Source of the DNA: Syntrophaceae bacterium
GTDB taxonomy: Bacteria > Desulfobacterota > Syntrophia > Syntrophales > Smithellaceae
Direction of reading: 5' to 3'
Length of the DNA: 64,000 bases
Assembly: GCA_018436925.1 (NCBI GenBank)
Contig: JAHDKI010000006.1
Coordinates: 1 to 64,000, forward strand
This document shows, one piece after another, positions 36,596-45,285 of the stretch; position 1 is the first letter of the stretch, and each line of letters starts with the position of its first letter. The notes below the pieces were generated by a model. It did not search any database. It had not been told where the DNA came from and saw only the letters and a program-made list of their open reading frames with translations. The position numbers and the translations under genes were made by a program.

Positions 36596-37096
36596 TCATG
36601 CACTTCGTTTTCTTCTTGCTCTTGCCAGAAAGATTAAGCCCAGGCCCAAAAGTACAACCGTTAACGGTTCCGGCACACCGGCGGGAATCTCGATGATCGT
36701 CATGGTCGCCCATCCCGAGGGGAAAGAGTCATACACCCCCGCCGCGTTAAACGGCATATTAAATTTCCAACCGAAAGGAATATCAATGTCGTCATCCAAA
36801 AAATTCATTGTCACAAGAGAGTCGCTCTCGTAAGTCTCATCCACACTTACGGCAACAAATTCGATCGAATAGGGATAAGTCGAAGAGACATTCAGCAAGA
36901 CGGCGCCTTCTTTGTAAACCATGGCATCAATAACCAGCTCGTCCAAAATAAACGACCACTCCCCCTCCCAGAAATCGTCAACCGCAACCGCACCAACCAT
37001 TTTCGAAAATTTATAGTCAAATGTATACATATACGCCGCCTGAACCGGCGCGGCCAAAACCAACAACAAAATAAATGCAATTAACATGCGTTTCAT
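36596..37096 (-). CDS. PEP-CTERM sorting-domain protein
   Basis: 166 residues. Signal peptide (about 1-20, ending VQA), a beta-rich secreted domain, and a C-terminal PEP-CTERM tail: VPEPLTVVLLGLGLIF followed by ARARRKR. Proteins with this tail are substrates of exosortase, which processes them at the outer face of the inner membrane and is tied to exopolysaccharide production. No exosortase is in the window. The start has GAGGAGGGG before it. It lies 25 bp downstream of a second PEP-CTERM gene. Confidence 0.88.
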   Translation of the reverse strand: MKRMLIAFILLLVLAAPVQAAYMYTFDYKFSKMVGAVAVDDFWEGEWSFILDELVIDAMVYKEGAVLLNVSSTYPYSIEFVAVSVDETYESDSLVTMNFLDDDIDIPFGWKFNMPFNAAGVYDSFPSGWATMTIIEIPAGVPEPLTVVLLGLGLIFLARARRKRSA

Positions 37097-37121
37097 AAAC
37101 CCCTCCTCAAAATCTTGTTTG

Positions 37122-37853
37122 TTATTTACGTTTTATCCTCATTGCCGCCAATCCCAGCAGGCCAAGCCCTAAAAGCACCAAACTGACCGGTTCCGGAACC
37201 TGCGAATCCGTCAAGCGGTCGCCCGTCACCTCAAAAAAATAGCTGTTGCCAAAGACATTAAAATCGACAGCCGGAGCGAAATCCACAGGATCTCCGGGCG
37301 GATCCCACTGGCCCCCGCCCCGATAATTGCCCAGCGTGAATCCTTCAGCCAAAGAGGTGTCTGAATAGTAATCTCCACACCAGAAATAATTTTGCGGATC
37401 GCGAAGAGGACCCTGCAAAACCAGGTAATAGGTGCCCGGAGAAAGACTTAAGCCTGTAAACAGAGTCAGCATCGTCTCCGCGGTCAAATCCTTTACATCC
37501 GCAATCCGATCAGGAGTAAATGGAGCGGAGGCGATGACTGAGGCATCGGTCGTCCCCGGTCCGACAGATGTGGTTAAATATGCCGTTCCATATGTGGTTT
37601 GATCTGTTGAACTCAGCATGGCTGAGATCGTTGTGTTGATGGTGGCGACAGTCTGTGTCCAGGATCCATAGGCGACAAAATAGTCCGCCACCAACATGGT
37701 ATCTCCGTGAGCGGTATTGTTGTCGGTAAATGTGATGAATGTTTCCGCGCGAGTGATCGCTGTGCCGGCAATGATTGTCCAAATGATCAGACACACAAGG
37801 CTCTTCAAGCACACGCTGCAACACACGACAGGTACAGAAAACAACTTTTTCAT
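37122..37853 (-). CDS. PEP-CTERM sorting-domain protein
   Basis: 243 residues with signal sequence (about 5-35), a beta-rich body (FITFTDNNTAHGDTMLVADY through the FFEV strand) and a PEP-CTERM tail VPEPVSLVLLGLGLLG then MRIKRK. The start at 37853 is preferred over 37889 because AAGGAGGTGCCAC lies just before it. Tandem with the next PEP-CTERM gene, so both are probably exported together. An inserted hydrophobic run near the start is Cys-rich (CCSVCLKSLVC), an odd feature for a signal peptide. Confidence 0.87.
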   Translation of the reverse strand: MKKLFSVPVVCCSVCLKSLVCLIIWTIIAGTAITRAETFITFTDNNTAHGDTMLVADYFVAYGSWTQTVATINTTISAMLSSTDQTTYGTAYLTTSVGPGTTDASVIASAPFTPDRIADVKDLTAETMLTLFTGLSLSPGTYYLVLQGPLRDPQNYFWCGDYYSDTSLAEGFTLGNYRGGGQWDPPGDPVDFAPAVDFNVFGNSYFFEVTGDRLTDSQVPEPVSLVLLGLGLLGLAAMRIKRK

Positions 37854-38488
37854 GTGGCACCTCCTTAATATCGAGTTTGGTGGAGTCATGACTTTCTAAG
37901 CATTCCAAACGTATAAACAGAATTCCGTTGCAGATTTAATCAGGAGGCGCTTCTTTCGGAAGGGTTCAACAGCAACACAGGACGGAGATGAATCGATAAC
38001 TGTCGATTTGATTTGAATGGCTTTTAAGAGATGCATTTTTCATTCCCCGGCCGGGGAAGCAGCATAGATAATTAATATTATTGGACATTAATAGATAGAC
38101 GAATCAAGGCACATAAACAAACGTAGGTATTTCCGACGGTACTTTGATGTCTAGACAGCACATGATCAGCCCATCTATCAGAAAAGATAAAAGAAAACGC
38201 TTTTGGCCCGAATTGTAAATTTTCTTTACAGGTTTACCGATATTTGCCGCAAGTCGGAGGCGGGTGCTATTACGTTATCATGTTGATCATTCTGAGAGGT
38301 TTTTCATAGCATCTTACCTGGCGGAGCCATACTTCGCGACTTAGAGGCGTTGCCCGAATACGCCCACAACGCACGAGAAACCAGGATCGATGGAGAACCG
38401 ATCCCCGCACTCCAACATCGACCGTAGGGCGGGCTTGCCGAACACGCCTATTGCGTCTGCCAAAACTCGGATCGGTCGGAACCAATCG
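37854..38488. other. Intergenic region with a dispersed repeat
   Basis: 635 bp between the PEP-CTERM pair and gatB. The only structure I see is the 57-bp repeat at 38392-38448 and, just after it, 'ggatcggtcgga', which also begins the other copy at 43424. No gene is supported. Confidence 0.5.
38392..38448. repeat. Dispersed repeat, left flank of the gat/asp operon
   Basis: 57 bp nearly identical to 43432-43487 (two substitutions and one indel as read by eye). Contains the block TCCCCGCACTCCAACATCGA and ends with the palindrome-like GGCGGGCTTGCCGAACACGCC pattern. The two copies are in the same orientation and bracket gatB, gatA and aspS-gatC. Confidence 0.9.
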
Positions 38489-39931
38489 CTACGCAGACAC
38501 AGAAGACAATTTTCGGGTGAGCATGTCCCGGATGACTTTCGGGTTGGCTTTGCCGCCGGAGGCCTGCATGATCTGGCCGATTAAAAAACCTGCGGCTTTA
38601 GACTGGCCGTTTTTAAAATCGGCCACCGCTGCGGCTTGCGCCGCGAGCACCTGATCGATCATGGCCTCAAGGGCGCTCGCGTCGGAGACCTGGGCCAAAC
38701 CTTTTGCTTTTACGATCTCGGCAGGCGCGTCATTCGAATCGAACATCGACGACAGCACGTCGCGCGCGGCATTGGCGTTGATTTCGTCTTTAGCGAGCAT
38801 CGAAAGCAGCGCGGCCAGCCTCGCCGGCGTCACCGGCGTCTGAGACAGTTCCTGACGGCGCTGGCGAACCGCAGGCAGAAGCTGGGTGGTCAGCCAGTGC
38901 AGAGCGGCTCTGGGCTGTACGCCTTCGCGGAGAAGCTCTTCAAAATAGCCGGCCACCTCCGGATCGGAGCTTAGATACGTCGACTCTTCGGCGGAAAGGC
39001 CATGCTGATTGACGAAGCGTTCGGCGCGGGTCGCAGGCATTTCCGGCAGTCGCTTGCTTAACGCCTCGATTTCGTCGGGCGACAGCTCAATCGGCGGCAC
39101 CGACGGATCCGGAACGCAAGGGCCTTCAAATTTCTGCCGCATCGGGAGCGTGACTTTTTTATCCGGGTCCCACAAACGGGTATGCAGGACCACGGGCTCG
39201 CCTGCCTGCACGGCAGCGCTCTGGCGGGTGATTTCATAGGCGATGGCGTCTCCCACATGCCGCACCGAGTTCATGTTTTTCACTTCCACTTTCGTGTTCA
39301 TCTGGCTGGTGCCTTTAGGCCGAATGGAAATGTTCGCGTCCGCGCGCATGGTGCCGTTTTCCATGCTGCACTCCGATGAACCCACATAGCGCACCTGCGT
39401 GCGCAGCGCCTTGAGAAATTCCATCGCGTGGTGCGGCGTGCGAAAATCCGGTTCGGTGACGATTTCGACCAGCGGCGCGCCGGCGCGGTTGAAATCCACC
39501 AGGCTGATGGGGTTGCGGCCTTCCATTTCATGCACCAGCTTGGCAACGTCCTCCTCCATGTGGATATGATGGATGCGCAGCCTTTTGACGGAGCCGTCCT
39601 CATCGGTGATGTCAATCCAGCCGCCGCGTGACAAAGGCAGATGCGCCTGTGAAAGCTGATAACCTTTGGGCAGATCCGGATAATAGTAAACCTTCTGATC
39701 GAACGCGCTTTTCGATTGGATTTCGGCATTGAGACCCAGGCACAAAAGCGCCGCTTTATCCAGCGCGGCCTGGCTCAGGCGCGGCGCGGCGCCGGGATAC
39801 CACAGGCAGACCGGACAGGTGTTGACATTGGGATCATCGCCGGGATTGTTGGGACAGTCGCAAAACAGTTTGGTGGCACAGTTGAGTTCCACGTGAATTT
39901 CCAATCCAATGACCGCTTCAAATTCCATCAT
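38489..39931 (-). CDS. gatB: GatB subunit of Asp/Glu-tRNA amidotransferase, divergent
   Basis: 480 residues. Conserved parts: GLEIHVEL, the zinc cysteines (CDC then CPVC), HMEEDVAK, SLVDFNRAGAPLVEIV, RADANISIRP, KVEVKNMNS, and the C-terminal tRNA-binding YqeY-type tail (NGQSKAAGFLIGQIMQASGG). GatB phosphorylates Asp- or Glu-tRNA before transamidation. The motif normally reading DYRYFPEPDL is changed to EGPCVPDPSV, losing two aromatic residues and the arginine. Start 39931 has AGGAGGAAAATC before it and ATGA overlaps the gatA stop. Confidence 0.93.
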   Translation of the reverse strand: MMEFEAVIGLEIHVELNCATKLFCDCPNNPGDDPNVNTCPVCLWYPGAAPRLSQAALDKAALLCLGLNAEIQSKSAFDQKVYYYPDLPKGYQLSQAHLPLSRGGWIDITDEDGSVKRLRIHHIHMEEDVAKLVHEMEGRNPISLVDFNRAGAPLVEIVTEPDFRTPHHAMEFLKALRTQVRYVGSSECSMENGTMRADANISIRPKGTSQMNTKVEVKNMNSVRHVGDAIAYEITRQSAAVQAGEPVVLHTRLWDPDKKVTLPMRQKFEGPCVPDPSVPPIELSPDEIEALSKRLPEMPATRAERFVNQHGLSAEESTYLSSDPEVAGYFEELLREGVQPRAALHWLTTQLLPAVRQRRQELSQTPVTPARLAALLSMLAKDEINANAARDVLSSMFDSNDAPAEIVKAKGLAQVSDASALEAMIDQVLAAQAAAVADFKNGQSKAAGFLIGQIMQASGGKANPKVIRDMLTRKLSSVSA

Positions 39932-41121
39932 GATTTTCCTCCTGTGGCCGTCCGGGAAAGAAATATTCCCAGCGCCAGTATCCGCACGTCGTCTTTGAGC
40001 GCGCCCACAAACTGCAGGGCGGGCCCGCCCGCCGCGAAAGGCGCCGCCGTCAACGCCGGACAACCTGTAACATTGGCGTGCGCCGTCGATTTAAACTGAT
40101 CGTAAAGGCCCTCCAGTGTTTCCGGCGCGTCGGGTTTTTGCACAGGAAAAACCAGAGCGTCAACCTGTTCAAAAAGGCGGCTGAATTCTTTGCAAAGCCG
40201 CGCGCGGATGCGGCAGGCGTTTTCATAGGCGTCATATCGTTCAAACTGAAAATACGCGCCCTGGATGAGATAGCTTTTAAGGAGCGTTTTGAAAAAAGCG
40301 CCGCGGGATTGCAGATACATGTCGTTCCAGTTTTTGGCCCCGGGGGCGCGCTTGCCGTAGCGTACGGAATCATACCGGCCGGCCGAAGACGAGGCTTCAA
40401 CCGATCCGACAATCCGGTGCACCAGCCCGCACAGGCCATAATCCGGCCAGGAAAGCATCTTTACCTTGAAGCCCGCTTTTTGGAGTTGCGCCAGTTCTTC
40501 GTCAAACGCCTTTTGCTCATCGCCGGGAAGCGACGCTTTGGCTTCCTCGACAACGCCCAGGGTGATCCGATCCGGCTGAATCCCGGCAGGCGAGCCATCG
40601 GCATAAGAAAACGCAGGCTGCGAAAAGTCTCGATCATCCGGCCCGGCAACGGCGGAAAGAATCAGGCGGATATCCTCAGGCGCACCGGCGAGAATCCCGC
40701 AGGCTTCCATCGATGGAATCAGGCCGGCAATGCCCACCTTGGGAACGAGTCCCCATGTCGGCTTGAAACCCCAGATGCCGCTTCGGCAGGCAGCCAGACG
40801 CGCTTCGCCCGCAAGATCAAGCATGATTTCCGCCCGGGCGTCCTTTTGCTCAATGGCCCGTCCCGCCGCGCTTTCGGCGTCAAGGCCCAAGCCGAATTCG
40901 CTTGAGCGCGAAAGCCCCGCTAGAAAAGCGCCGTTTTGTTGAAGCCGCTCGACAACCGCCGCGTTTTCGGGCGCCTTAAAACCGGCCAGCGCATCCGAGC
41001 CCGGGTCCATGGGCCAGCCCGCGACGCCGATGCCGGATTGAACGGCTACGGTCATTCCCGCAAGCTTGCCCGCGGGACTTTCAGTTCTGTTGGGATTGCG
41101 ATAGAAAAAAGTGGAATCCAT
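39928..41121 (-). CDS. gatA: GatA-like protein lacking the amidase catalytic triad
   Basis: 397 residues, about 90 shorter than usual GatA. GatA-specific segments are present: GFKPTWG, PSMEACGIL, EASSSAGRYDSVRYG, AHANVTGCPALTAAPFA. The amidase signature is gone. The catalytic lysine of IKDN is Gln28 (VAVQSG), the GGSSGGS loop is deleted (only about 16 residues remain there), and the nucleophile serine of DTGGS aligns with Glu106 (DLAGEAR). The frame is open and linked to gatB by ATGA and 10 bp from aspS, so it is not a broken gene. It probably cannot release ammonia from glutamine. It may be a scaffold or a non-catalytic paralogue. Confidence 0.88.
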   Translation of the reverse strand: MDSTFFYRNPNRTESPAGKLAGMTVAVQSGIGVAGWPMDPGSDALAGFKAPENAAVVERLQQNGAFLAGLSRSSEFGLGLDAESAAGRAIEQKDARAEIMLDLAGEARLAACRSGIWGFKPTWGLVPKVGIAGLIPSMEACGILAGAPEDIRLILSAVAGPDDRDFSQPAFSYADGSPAGIQPDRITLGVVEEAKASLPGDEQKAFDEELAQLQKAGFKVKMLSWPDYGLCGLVHRIVGSVEASSSAGRYDSVRYGKRAPGAKNWNDMYLQSRGAFFKTLLKSYLIQGAYFQFERYDAYENACRIRARLCKEFSRLFEQVDALVFPVQKPDAPETLEGLYDQFKSTAHANVTGCPALTAAPFAAGGPALQFVGALKDDVRILALGIFLSRTATGGKS

Positions 41122-41131
41122 AGATCATCCT

Positions 41132-43252
41132 TTATTCCAGAATACTGGCGACTTTGAAATAATTGCCCTTGACCGCCGGCGCGCTTTGAAGAAGTTTTCC
41201 GGTTTCGGCCAGTTCCGATCGCTTGGCATCCAGCCCGGGCCGTGTGCGATGAGACGCGGGCAAAACCGACCGGATCGGCTCTTCATTTCCCGCTTCTTTG
41301 CCCGCAATGCCGGCCAGCGCTTCGGCCTGGCTTAAAACCTCTTCCATCACGGACCGCTCCGCAGGATCAATGCCGATGCGCGACACCCACGATACGCGGT
41401 CGAGCAGATTTTCTTTTTCCGCGGCTCCGGGAAGAACCTCTTTGCCGCCCAGATTCAAAAGGCCCAGTTCAGCCAGCTGCTCCTGTTTGACAACGGACGG
41501 CGCACCGGTAAGCGGACAACCTGCCGAGCGGTTTTTCGGAAACGCGATGACGTCGCGGATGGAGGGCGTTTTGAGAATCATTGAGACCACGCGGTCCATT
41601 CCCAGCGCCAGGCCTCCGTGCGGCGGCGCGCCGTAATCGAAGGCCGTCAGGAAGAAACCGAACTTTTCGCGCATGTCCTCTTCGGAAAGCCCCAGCGCCG
41701 AAAAGATCTTGCGCTGAAGGTCGCGGCTGTTGATACGGATGCTTCCGCCGCCCAGCTCCTCACCGTTCATCACCAGATCGTAGGCGCGTGAACGCAGCCC
41801 CAGCAGTTCTTCGGCGTTTTTCGGGTCGAAATCCGTTCGGTCCGGCGCGGTGAAAGGATGATGGCTCGAGGTGACGCCCCCTTCCTCCGTGGCTTCAAAA
41901 AGAGGAAATTCGGTCACCCAGAGCGGACAGAACAGGTCTTCGGGGATCAGTCCCAGGCGGTTGGCCAGATGCAGGCGAAGCTGCCCCAGCGCGGAGGTGA
42001 CAATCGCGTAGGACGGATCGGCTACCATGATGAGCACGTCGCCGTCCTGCACATCAAAGCGTTTCCAGAGCGCAGCCAGTTCCGCCTCGCTGAAAAACTG
42101 CACGATGTTGGATTCCAGCTTTCCGCCTTCGGCGCGCATCCAGGTCATGCCCTTGGCGCCGAAAGACGGCGCGATTTCTTTGGCGTATTCATTTTGCAAA
42201 ACATTTTTACTCAAACCCTCCGACTGGCCTTTGATGTTGATGCCCTTGATGCAGCCGCCGCGTTTGAGAATCTGGCGGAAAATCGAATAATTCGTGTCGG
42301 CAAAAACATCGGTGACATCCACAAAGCGCAGGCCGAAGCGCAGATCGGGACGGTCCGAACCGGTGGTGTCCATCGCCTCGGCGTAGGTCATGCGCGGAAA
42401 TGGCCGGGAAAGCGAAATGCCGCCCAGGGCGAACATCTGCACGGTCAACTCTTCGATCAGATCGTAGAGAAATTCTTCATCGATAAAAGACGCTTCAAGA
42501 TCCAGCTGCGTGAATTCCGGCTGGCGGTTGGGGCGCAGGTCTTCGTCGCGGAAGCATCGGGCCATCTGGAAATAGCGCTCCAGACCGCCGATCATTAAAA
42601 GCTGTTTGAAAAGCTGCGGCGACTGCGGCAGGGCGTAAAAGTTTCCCGGATGCACGCGGCTGGGCACCAGATAGTCGCGCGCGCCTTCGGGTGTGCTCAT
42701 CGTCAGCACAGGCGTTTCGACCTCGACAAAGCCCCGCTCATCGAGAAAACGGCGCACACACTGGAATATTTTGTGGCGCAATAGCAGATTATTGTGCATG
42801 GCCGGTCGCCGAATATCGAGATACCGGTACTGGAGGCGCAGCTCTTCGGAAACGCTTTCGGAACCTGCTTTTTCCGCGCCCGCCACCATGGCTTTATCGG
42901 ATATCGCAAACGGCAGCGGATCGGATTCGGCCAGAATTGTCATCCGGCCGACGACCACTTCAACCTGACCGGTTTCAATATTGGGGTTTTCCGCTCCGGC
43001 GAGTCTTTTTTTGACTGCCCCTTCGACGGAAACGCAATATTCAGCCCGCAGCGAGGAGGCCTTCTCGCAGATCTCCCGGGGCGTGATCTCCGGATTGAAC
43101 ACAATCTGCACAATACCGCTGCGGTCGCGCAAATGGATAAATATCAGACCGCCGTGATCGCGGTAGGCGTCCACCCATCCGCAAAGCTGCACATTTCGTC
43201 CGACATGCTCCACCTTCACGCTGCCGCAAAAGGTCCGCAGAGAAAAACTCAT
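41132..43252 (-). CDS. aspS-gatC: Aspartyl-tRNA synthetase fused to GatC
   Basis: 706 residues; bacterial AspRS is near 590. The OB-fold anticodon domain carries DHGG with His33, the residue found in non-discriminating AspRS of Pseudomonas type. Class II motifs follow: FRDEDLRPNRQPEFTQLD and the GMDR of motif 3. The last about 95 residues are a complete GatC: ENLLDRVSWVSRIGI, SVLPASH, RPGLDAKRSEL, GNYFKVASILE. The frame is continuous with no stop between the parts. The enzyme would charge tRNA-Asn with Asp and hand it straight to GatB/GatA in a permanent transamidosome. Confidence 0.93.
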   Translation of the reverse strand: MSFSLRTFCGSVKVEHVGRNVQLCGWVDAYRDHGGLIFIHLRDRSGIVQIVFNPEITPREICEKASSLRAEYCVSVEGAVKKRLAGAENPNIETGQVEVVVGRMTILAESDPLPFAISDKAMVAGAEKAGSESVSEELRLQYRYLDIRRPAMHNNLLLRHKIFQCVRRFLDERGFVEVETPVLTMSTPEGARDYLVPSRVHPGNFYALPQSPQLFKQLLMIGGLERYFQMARCFRDEDLRPNRQPEFTQLDLEASFIDEEFLYDLIEELTVQMFALGGISLSRPFPRMTYAEAMDTTGSDRPDLRFGLRFVDVTDVFADTNYSIFRQILKRGGCIKGINIKGQSEGLSKNVLQNEYAKEIAPSFGAKGMTWMRAEGGKLESNIVQFFSEAELAALWKRFDVQDGDVLIMVADPSYAIVTSALGQLRLHLANRLGLIPEDLFCPLWVTEFPLFEATEEGGVTSSHHPFTAPDRTDFDPKNAEELLGLRSRAYDLVMNGEELGGGSIRINSRDLQRKIFSALGLSEEDMREKFGFFLTAFDYGAPPHGGLALGMDRVVSMILKTPSIRDVIAFPKNRSAGCPLTGAPSVVKQEQLAELGLLNLGGKEVLPGAAEKENLLDRVSWVSRIGIDPAERSVMEEVLSQAEALAGIAGKEAGNEEPIRSVLPASHRTRPGLDAKRSELAETGKLLQSAPAVKGNYFKVASILE

Positions 43253-43431
43253 GATATTTCGATCCTTTCTGCTGGAATATCAGGATACAAAAATGTCCCC
43301 GATACAAAATTGTTCGGCGGAGCGTATCAAAACTGTTGAAATGTGACAAGATATTAAAACTATGGGATGTGAATCAAGAAATGGATTGCCGCCAATAACC
43401 GGATTGATCGGCAAATGATCTTGGATCGGTC

Positions 43432-43487
43432 GGAGACCGATCCCCGCACTCCAACATCGACCATAGGGCGGGTTTGCCGAACACGCC
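43432..43487. repeat. Dispersed repeat, right flank of the gat/asp operon
   Basis: 56 bp matching 38392-38448 in the same direction; preceded by ttggatcggtcgg, which also appears shortly after the first copy. It sits between aspS-gatC and the radical SAM gene, in the about 265 bp spacer that otherwise holds nothing recognisable. Confidence 0.9.
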
Positions 43488-43517
43488 GAGACCTTCTCGA
43501 AAAAATCGGATGGATTT

Positions 43518-44450
43518 CTACAGCCCCCGCATGTATTCGGGTCGAAGCAGGCGGGGGTCTTTCCGCGCCAACAGCGTGTTTAACTGGCGGAGAATTTTTT
43601 CTTTATCTTGCGGCAGGGTTCCCCGAATCGCGAAATAATTCGACGCATGCATGGAGCTGAAAAAGCAGTTTGTAAACGACGCGTTTTCAACCAGGCCCTT
43701 CAGTTCCCGCAACGAATCAAAAGGTGTGATCAGTTCAAACGCGCCGCGTTCAACATCTTTGTAAAGCTCGGTTCCGGGAACCAGCGTCAGTGTGAGCGCA
43801 CCCGCATAGTCCGGGTCCATCTCCGTCAGGATTCTGGCGGTTTCAGTCACATGGCGCTCGCTTCCGGCAACACCACCCAAACCCAAAATAACAGTGGCCG
43901 AGAGCAAAATACCCGAAGCTTTGACTTTGCGCGCGGCCTCCACCATTTGATCGTGCGTGACGTTTTTCTTGATCTTTCGCAATACCTCGTCGTCGCCGCT
44001 TTCGACACCCATGTACAGTATGCCCAGTTTCTGATCTTTGAGAGCCTTCAACTCGTCAACCGAACGACGAAGAATATCCTGCGGTGTGGCATAGCTCGCA
44101 ATGCGCTCGAGAGCGGGAAATTTGACATTCAGATACTGCAGTGCTTCCATCAGTTTCGGGTACGGATAAACCAGCGCATCACCGTCTTGCAGGAACACTC
44201 TTCTTCCGTCCCACTGCTGCAAAATGGCATAGACGATCGGATCCACACCAGGAAGCCACATTCTGGAATGCATAAACAGAGACATGGCGTCGATTTCTCT
44301 TTTGACGTCGGCAAGATCGCGCATGCCGAGATTCGTGAAGGAAAAGTTGCAAAACGTACAGGAGTTGTTGGAACAGCCCGACGTGAGCGGCAGATAGTAA
44401 CTTGCGTGCTCGCTGGGAGGTCGAATTATATCCGGTCTTTCAAATGCCAT
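43518..44450 (-). CDS. Radical SAM protein (COG1032/HemN-like)
   Basis: 310 residues. The cluster motif is CSNNSCTFC (Cx4CxxC), typical of a subfamily with TxGC....CTFC, followed by TIM-barrel segments (FLQDGDALVYPYPKLM; GVESGDDEVLRKIKK; ATVILGLGGVAGSERH). It generates a 5'-deoxyadenosyl radical. The reaction is unknown and there is no B12 or SPASM domain. It stands alone between a repeat and the membrane protein gene. Confidence 0.88.
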   Translation of the reverse strand: MAFERPDIIRPPSEHASYYLPLTSGCSNNSCTFCNFSFTNLGMRDLADVKREIDAMSLFMHSRMWLPGVDPIVYAILQQWDGRRVFLQDGDALVYPYPKLMEALQYLNVKFPALERIASYATPQDILRRSVDELKALKDQKLGILYMGVESGDDEVLRKIKKNVTHDQMVEAARKVKASGILLSATVILGLGGVAGSERHVTETARILTEMDPDYAGALTLTLVPGTELYKDVERGAFELITPFDSLRELKGLVENASFTNCFFSSMHASNYFAIRGTLPQDKEKILRQLNTLLARKDPRLLRPEYMRGL

Positions 44451-44579
44451 GATGTCACCCTATCTGTCGATTTATTTTCGTTCAATATAGATGCCGGCCT
44501 CGGGTTGTCAAGATATCGCCGTCAGATCCCTGAATGATCCGGCAAGACCGTCACAGAAACTTACTTCGCTGCTTTCGGA

Positions 44580-45284
44580 TCAGATAGCCTGATTTCGCAG
44601 GCCTGCTATCCGCACGTCAAATGTGAAAGACACAAGCACAGGCAGAAGCGCGCCGAAAATGAGCGCCCAGACGATTTCGCCCAAAGGAACGCCGCACAAC
44701 GGCGTTCCCCATGCTCCATCGAGGTTCCACTGGTGGACAAAACCCGGCAGCAGGTAGAAAGTCGCCCACACCATCAGAAACCAGGCCGGCCCGAAGGTCA
44801 CAAATCCCGTCGCGGCAAGCGGCCAGGCATCGGTCCGCAATATCAAAAGGCCGGCCGCTAAAATCGCGCAGATGATCAACAGCATGCTCATCGGATCGAT
44901 CTGAATGGATATCCCCATCAGATAGGCCAGATACACCAGCGGCATTATACAGGCAATGCGACGACATGAAGCCCTCCATTGAAAATGGACGGTCAATCTC
45001 TTTTGCCAGATCACAGCCACCAGGAACCAGGGTATCATGCCGACGACCGCAGCAATCAAGATATCTTCAACGCCCAGAATCATTCCGCCCACTCGCTTCG
45101 GCATCCAGTAATGCTCTTCCAGGAAGTAACAAAAAACACCGCTTGTGGCGTTGAGCGCTCCCGCATAAATCATCAGACGGAAGTGAACCGGTTGCAGAGT
45201 CAGACGGCCCAAAACCAGCGTGATCGTCAGATAAATCGCACTCGACAGGATATAACCGTATGAAAGAACGGACTCGCTCATCAT
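44580..45284 (-). CDS. Multi-helix membrane protein resembling a lycopene cyclase domain
   Basis: 234 residues with about seven membrane helices in two similar halves; each has a helix with a Gly-acidic signature (GGMILGVEDILIAAVVG and CGVPLGEIVWALIFG) like the E-E/E-D positions of the CarR/CrtYcd-type lycopene cyclase domain. The similarity is moderate and no other carotenoid gene is near. The start at 45284 follows the permease stop by 1 bp, so it is the last gene of the ABC operon. Confidence 0.55.
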   Translation of the reverse strand: MMSESVLSYGYILSSAIYLTITLVLGRLTLQPVHFRLMIYAGALNATSGVFCYFLEEHYWMPKRVGGMILGVEDILIAAVVGMIPWFLVAVIWQKRLTVHFQWRASCRRIACIMPLVYLAYLMGISIQIDPMSMLLIICAILAAGLLILRTDAWPLAATGFVTFGPAWFLMVWATFYLLPGFVHQWNLDGAWGTPLCGVPLGEIVWALIFGALLPVLVSFTFDVRIAGLRNQAI

Positions 45285-45285
45285 G

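Noticed and set aside
39928..41121. gatA as a frameshifted pseudogene
   Set aside because: The frame is open throughout, conserved GatA segments follow the missing active-site loop in the same frame, and it is coupled to its neighbours.
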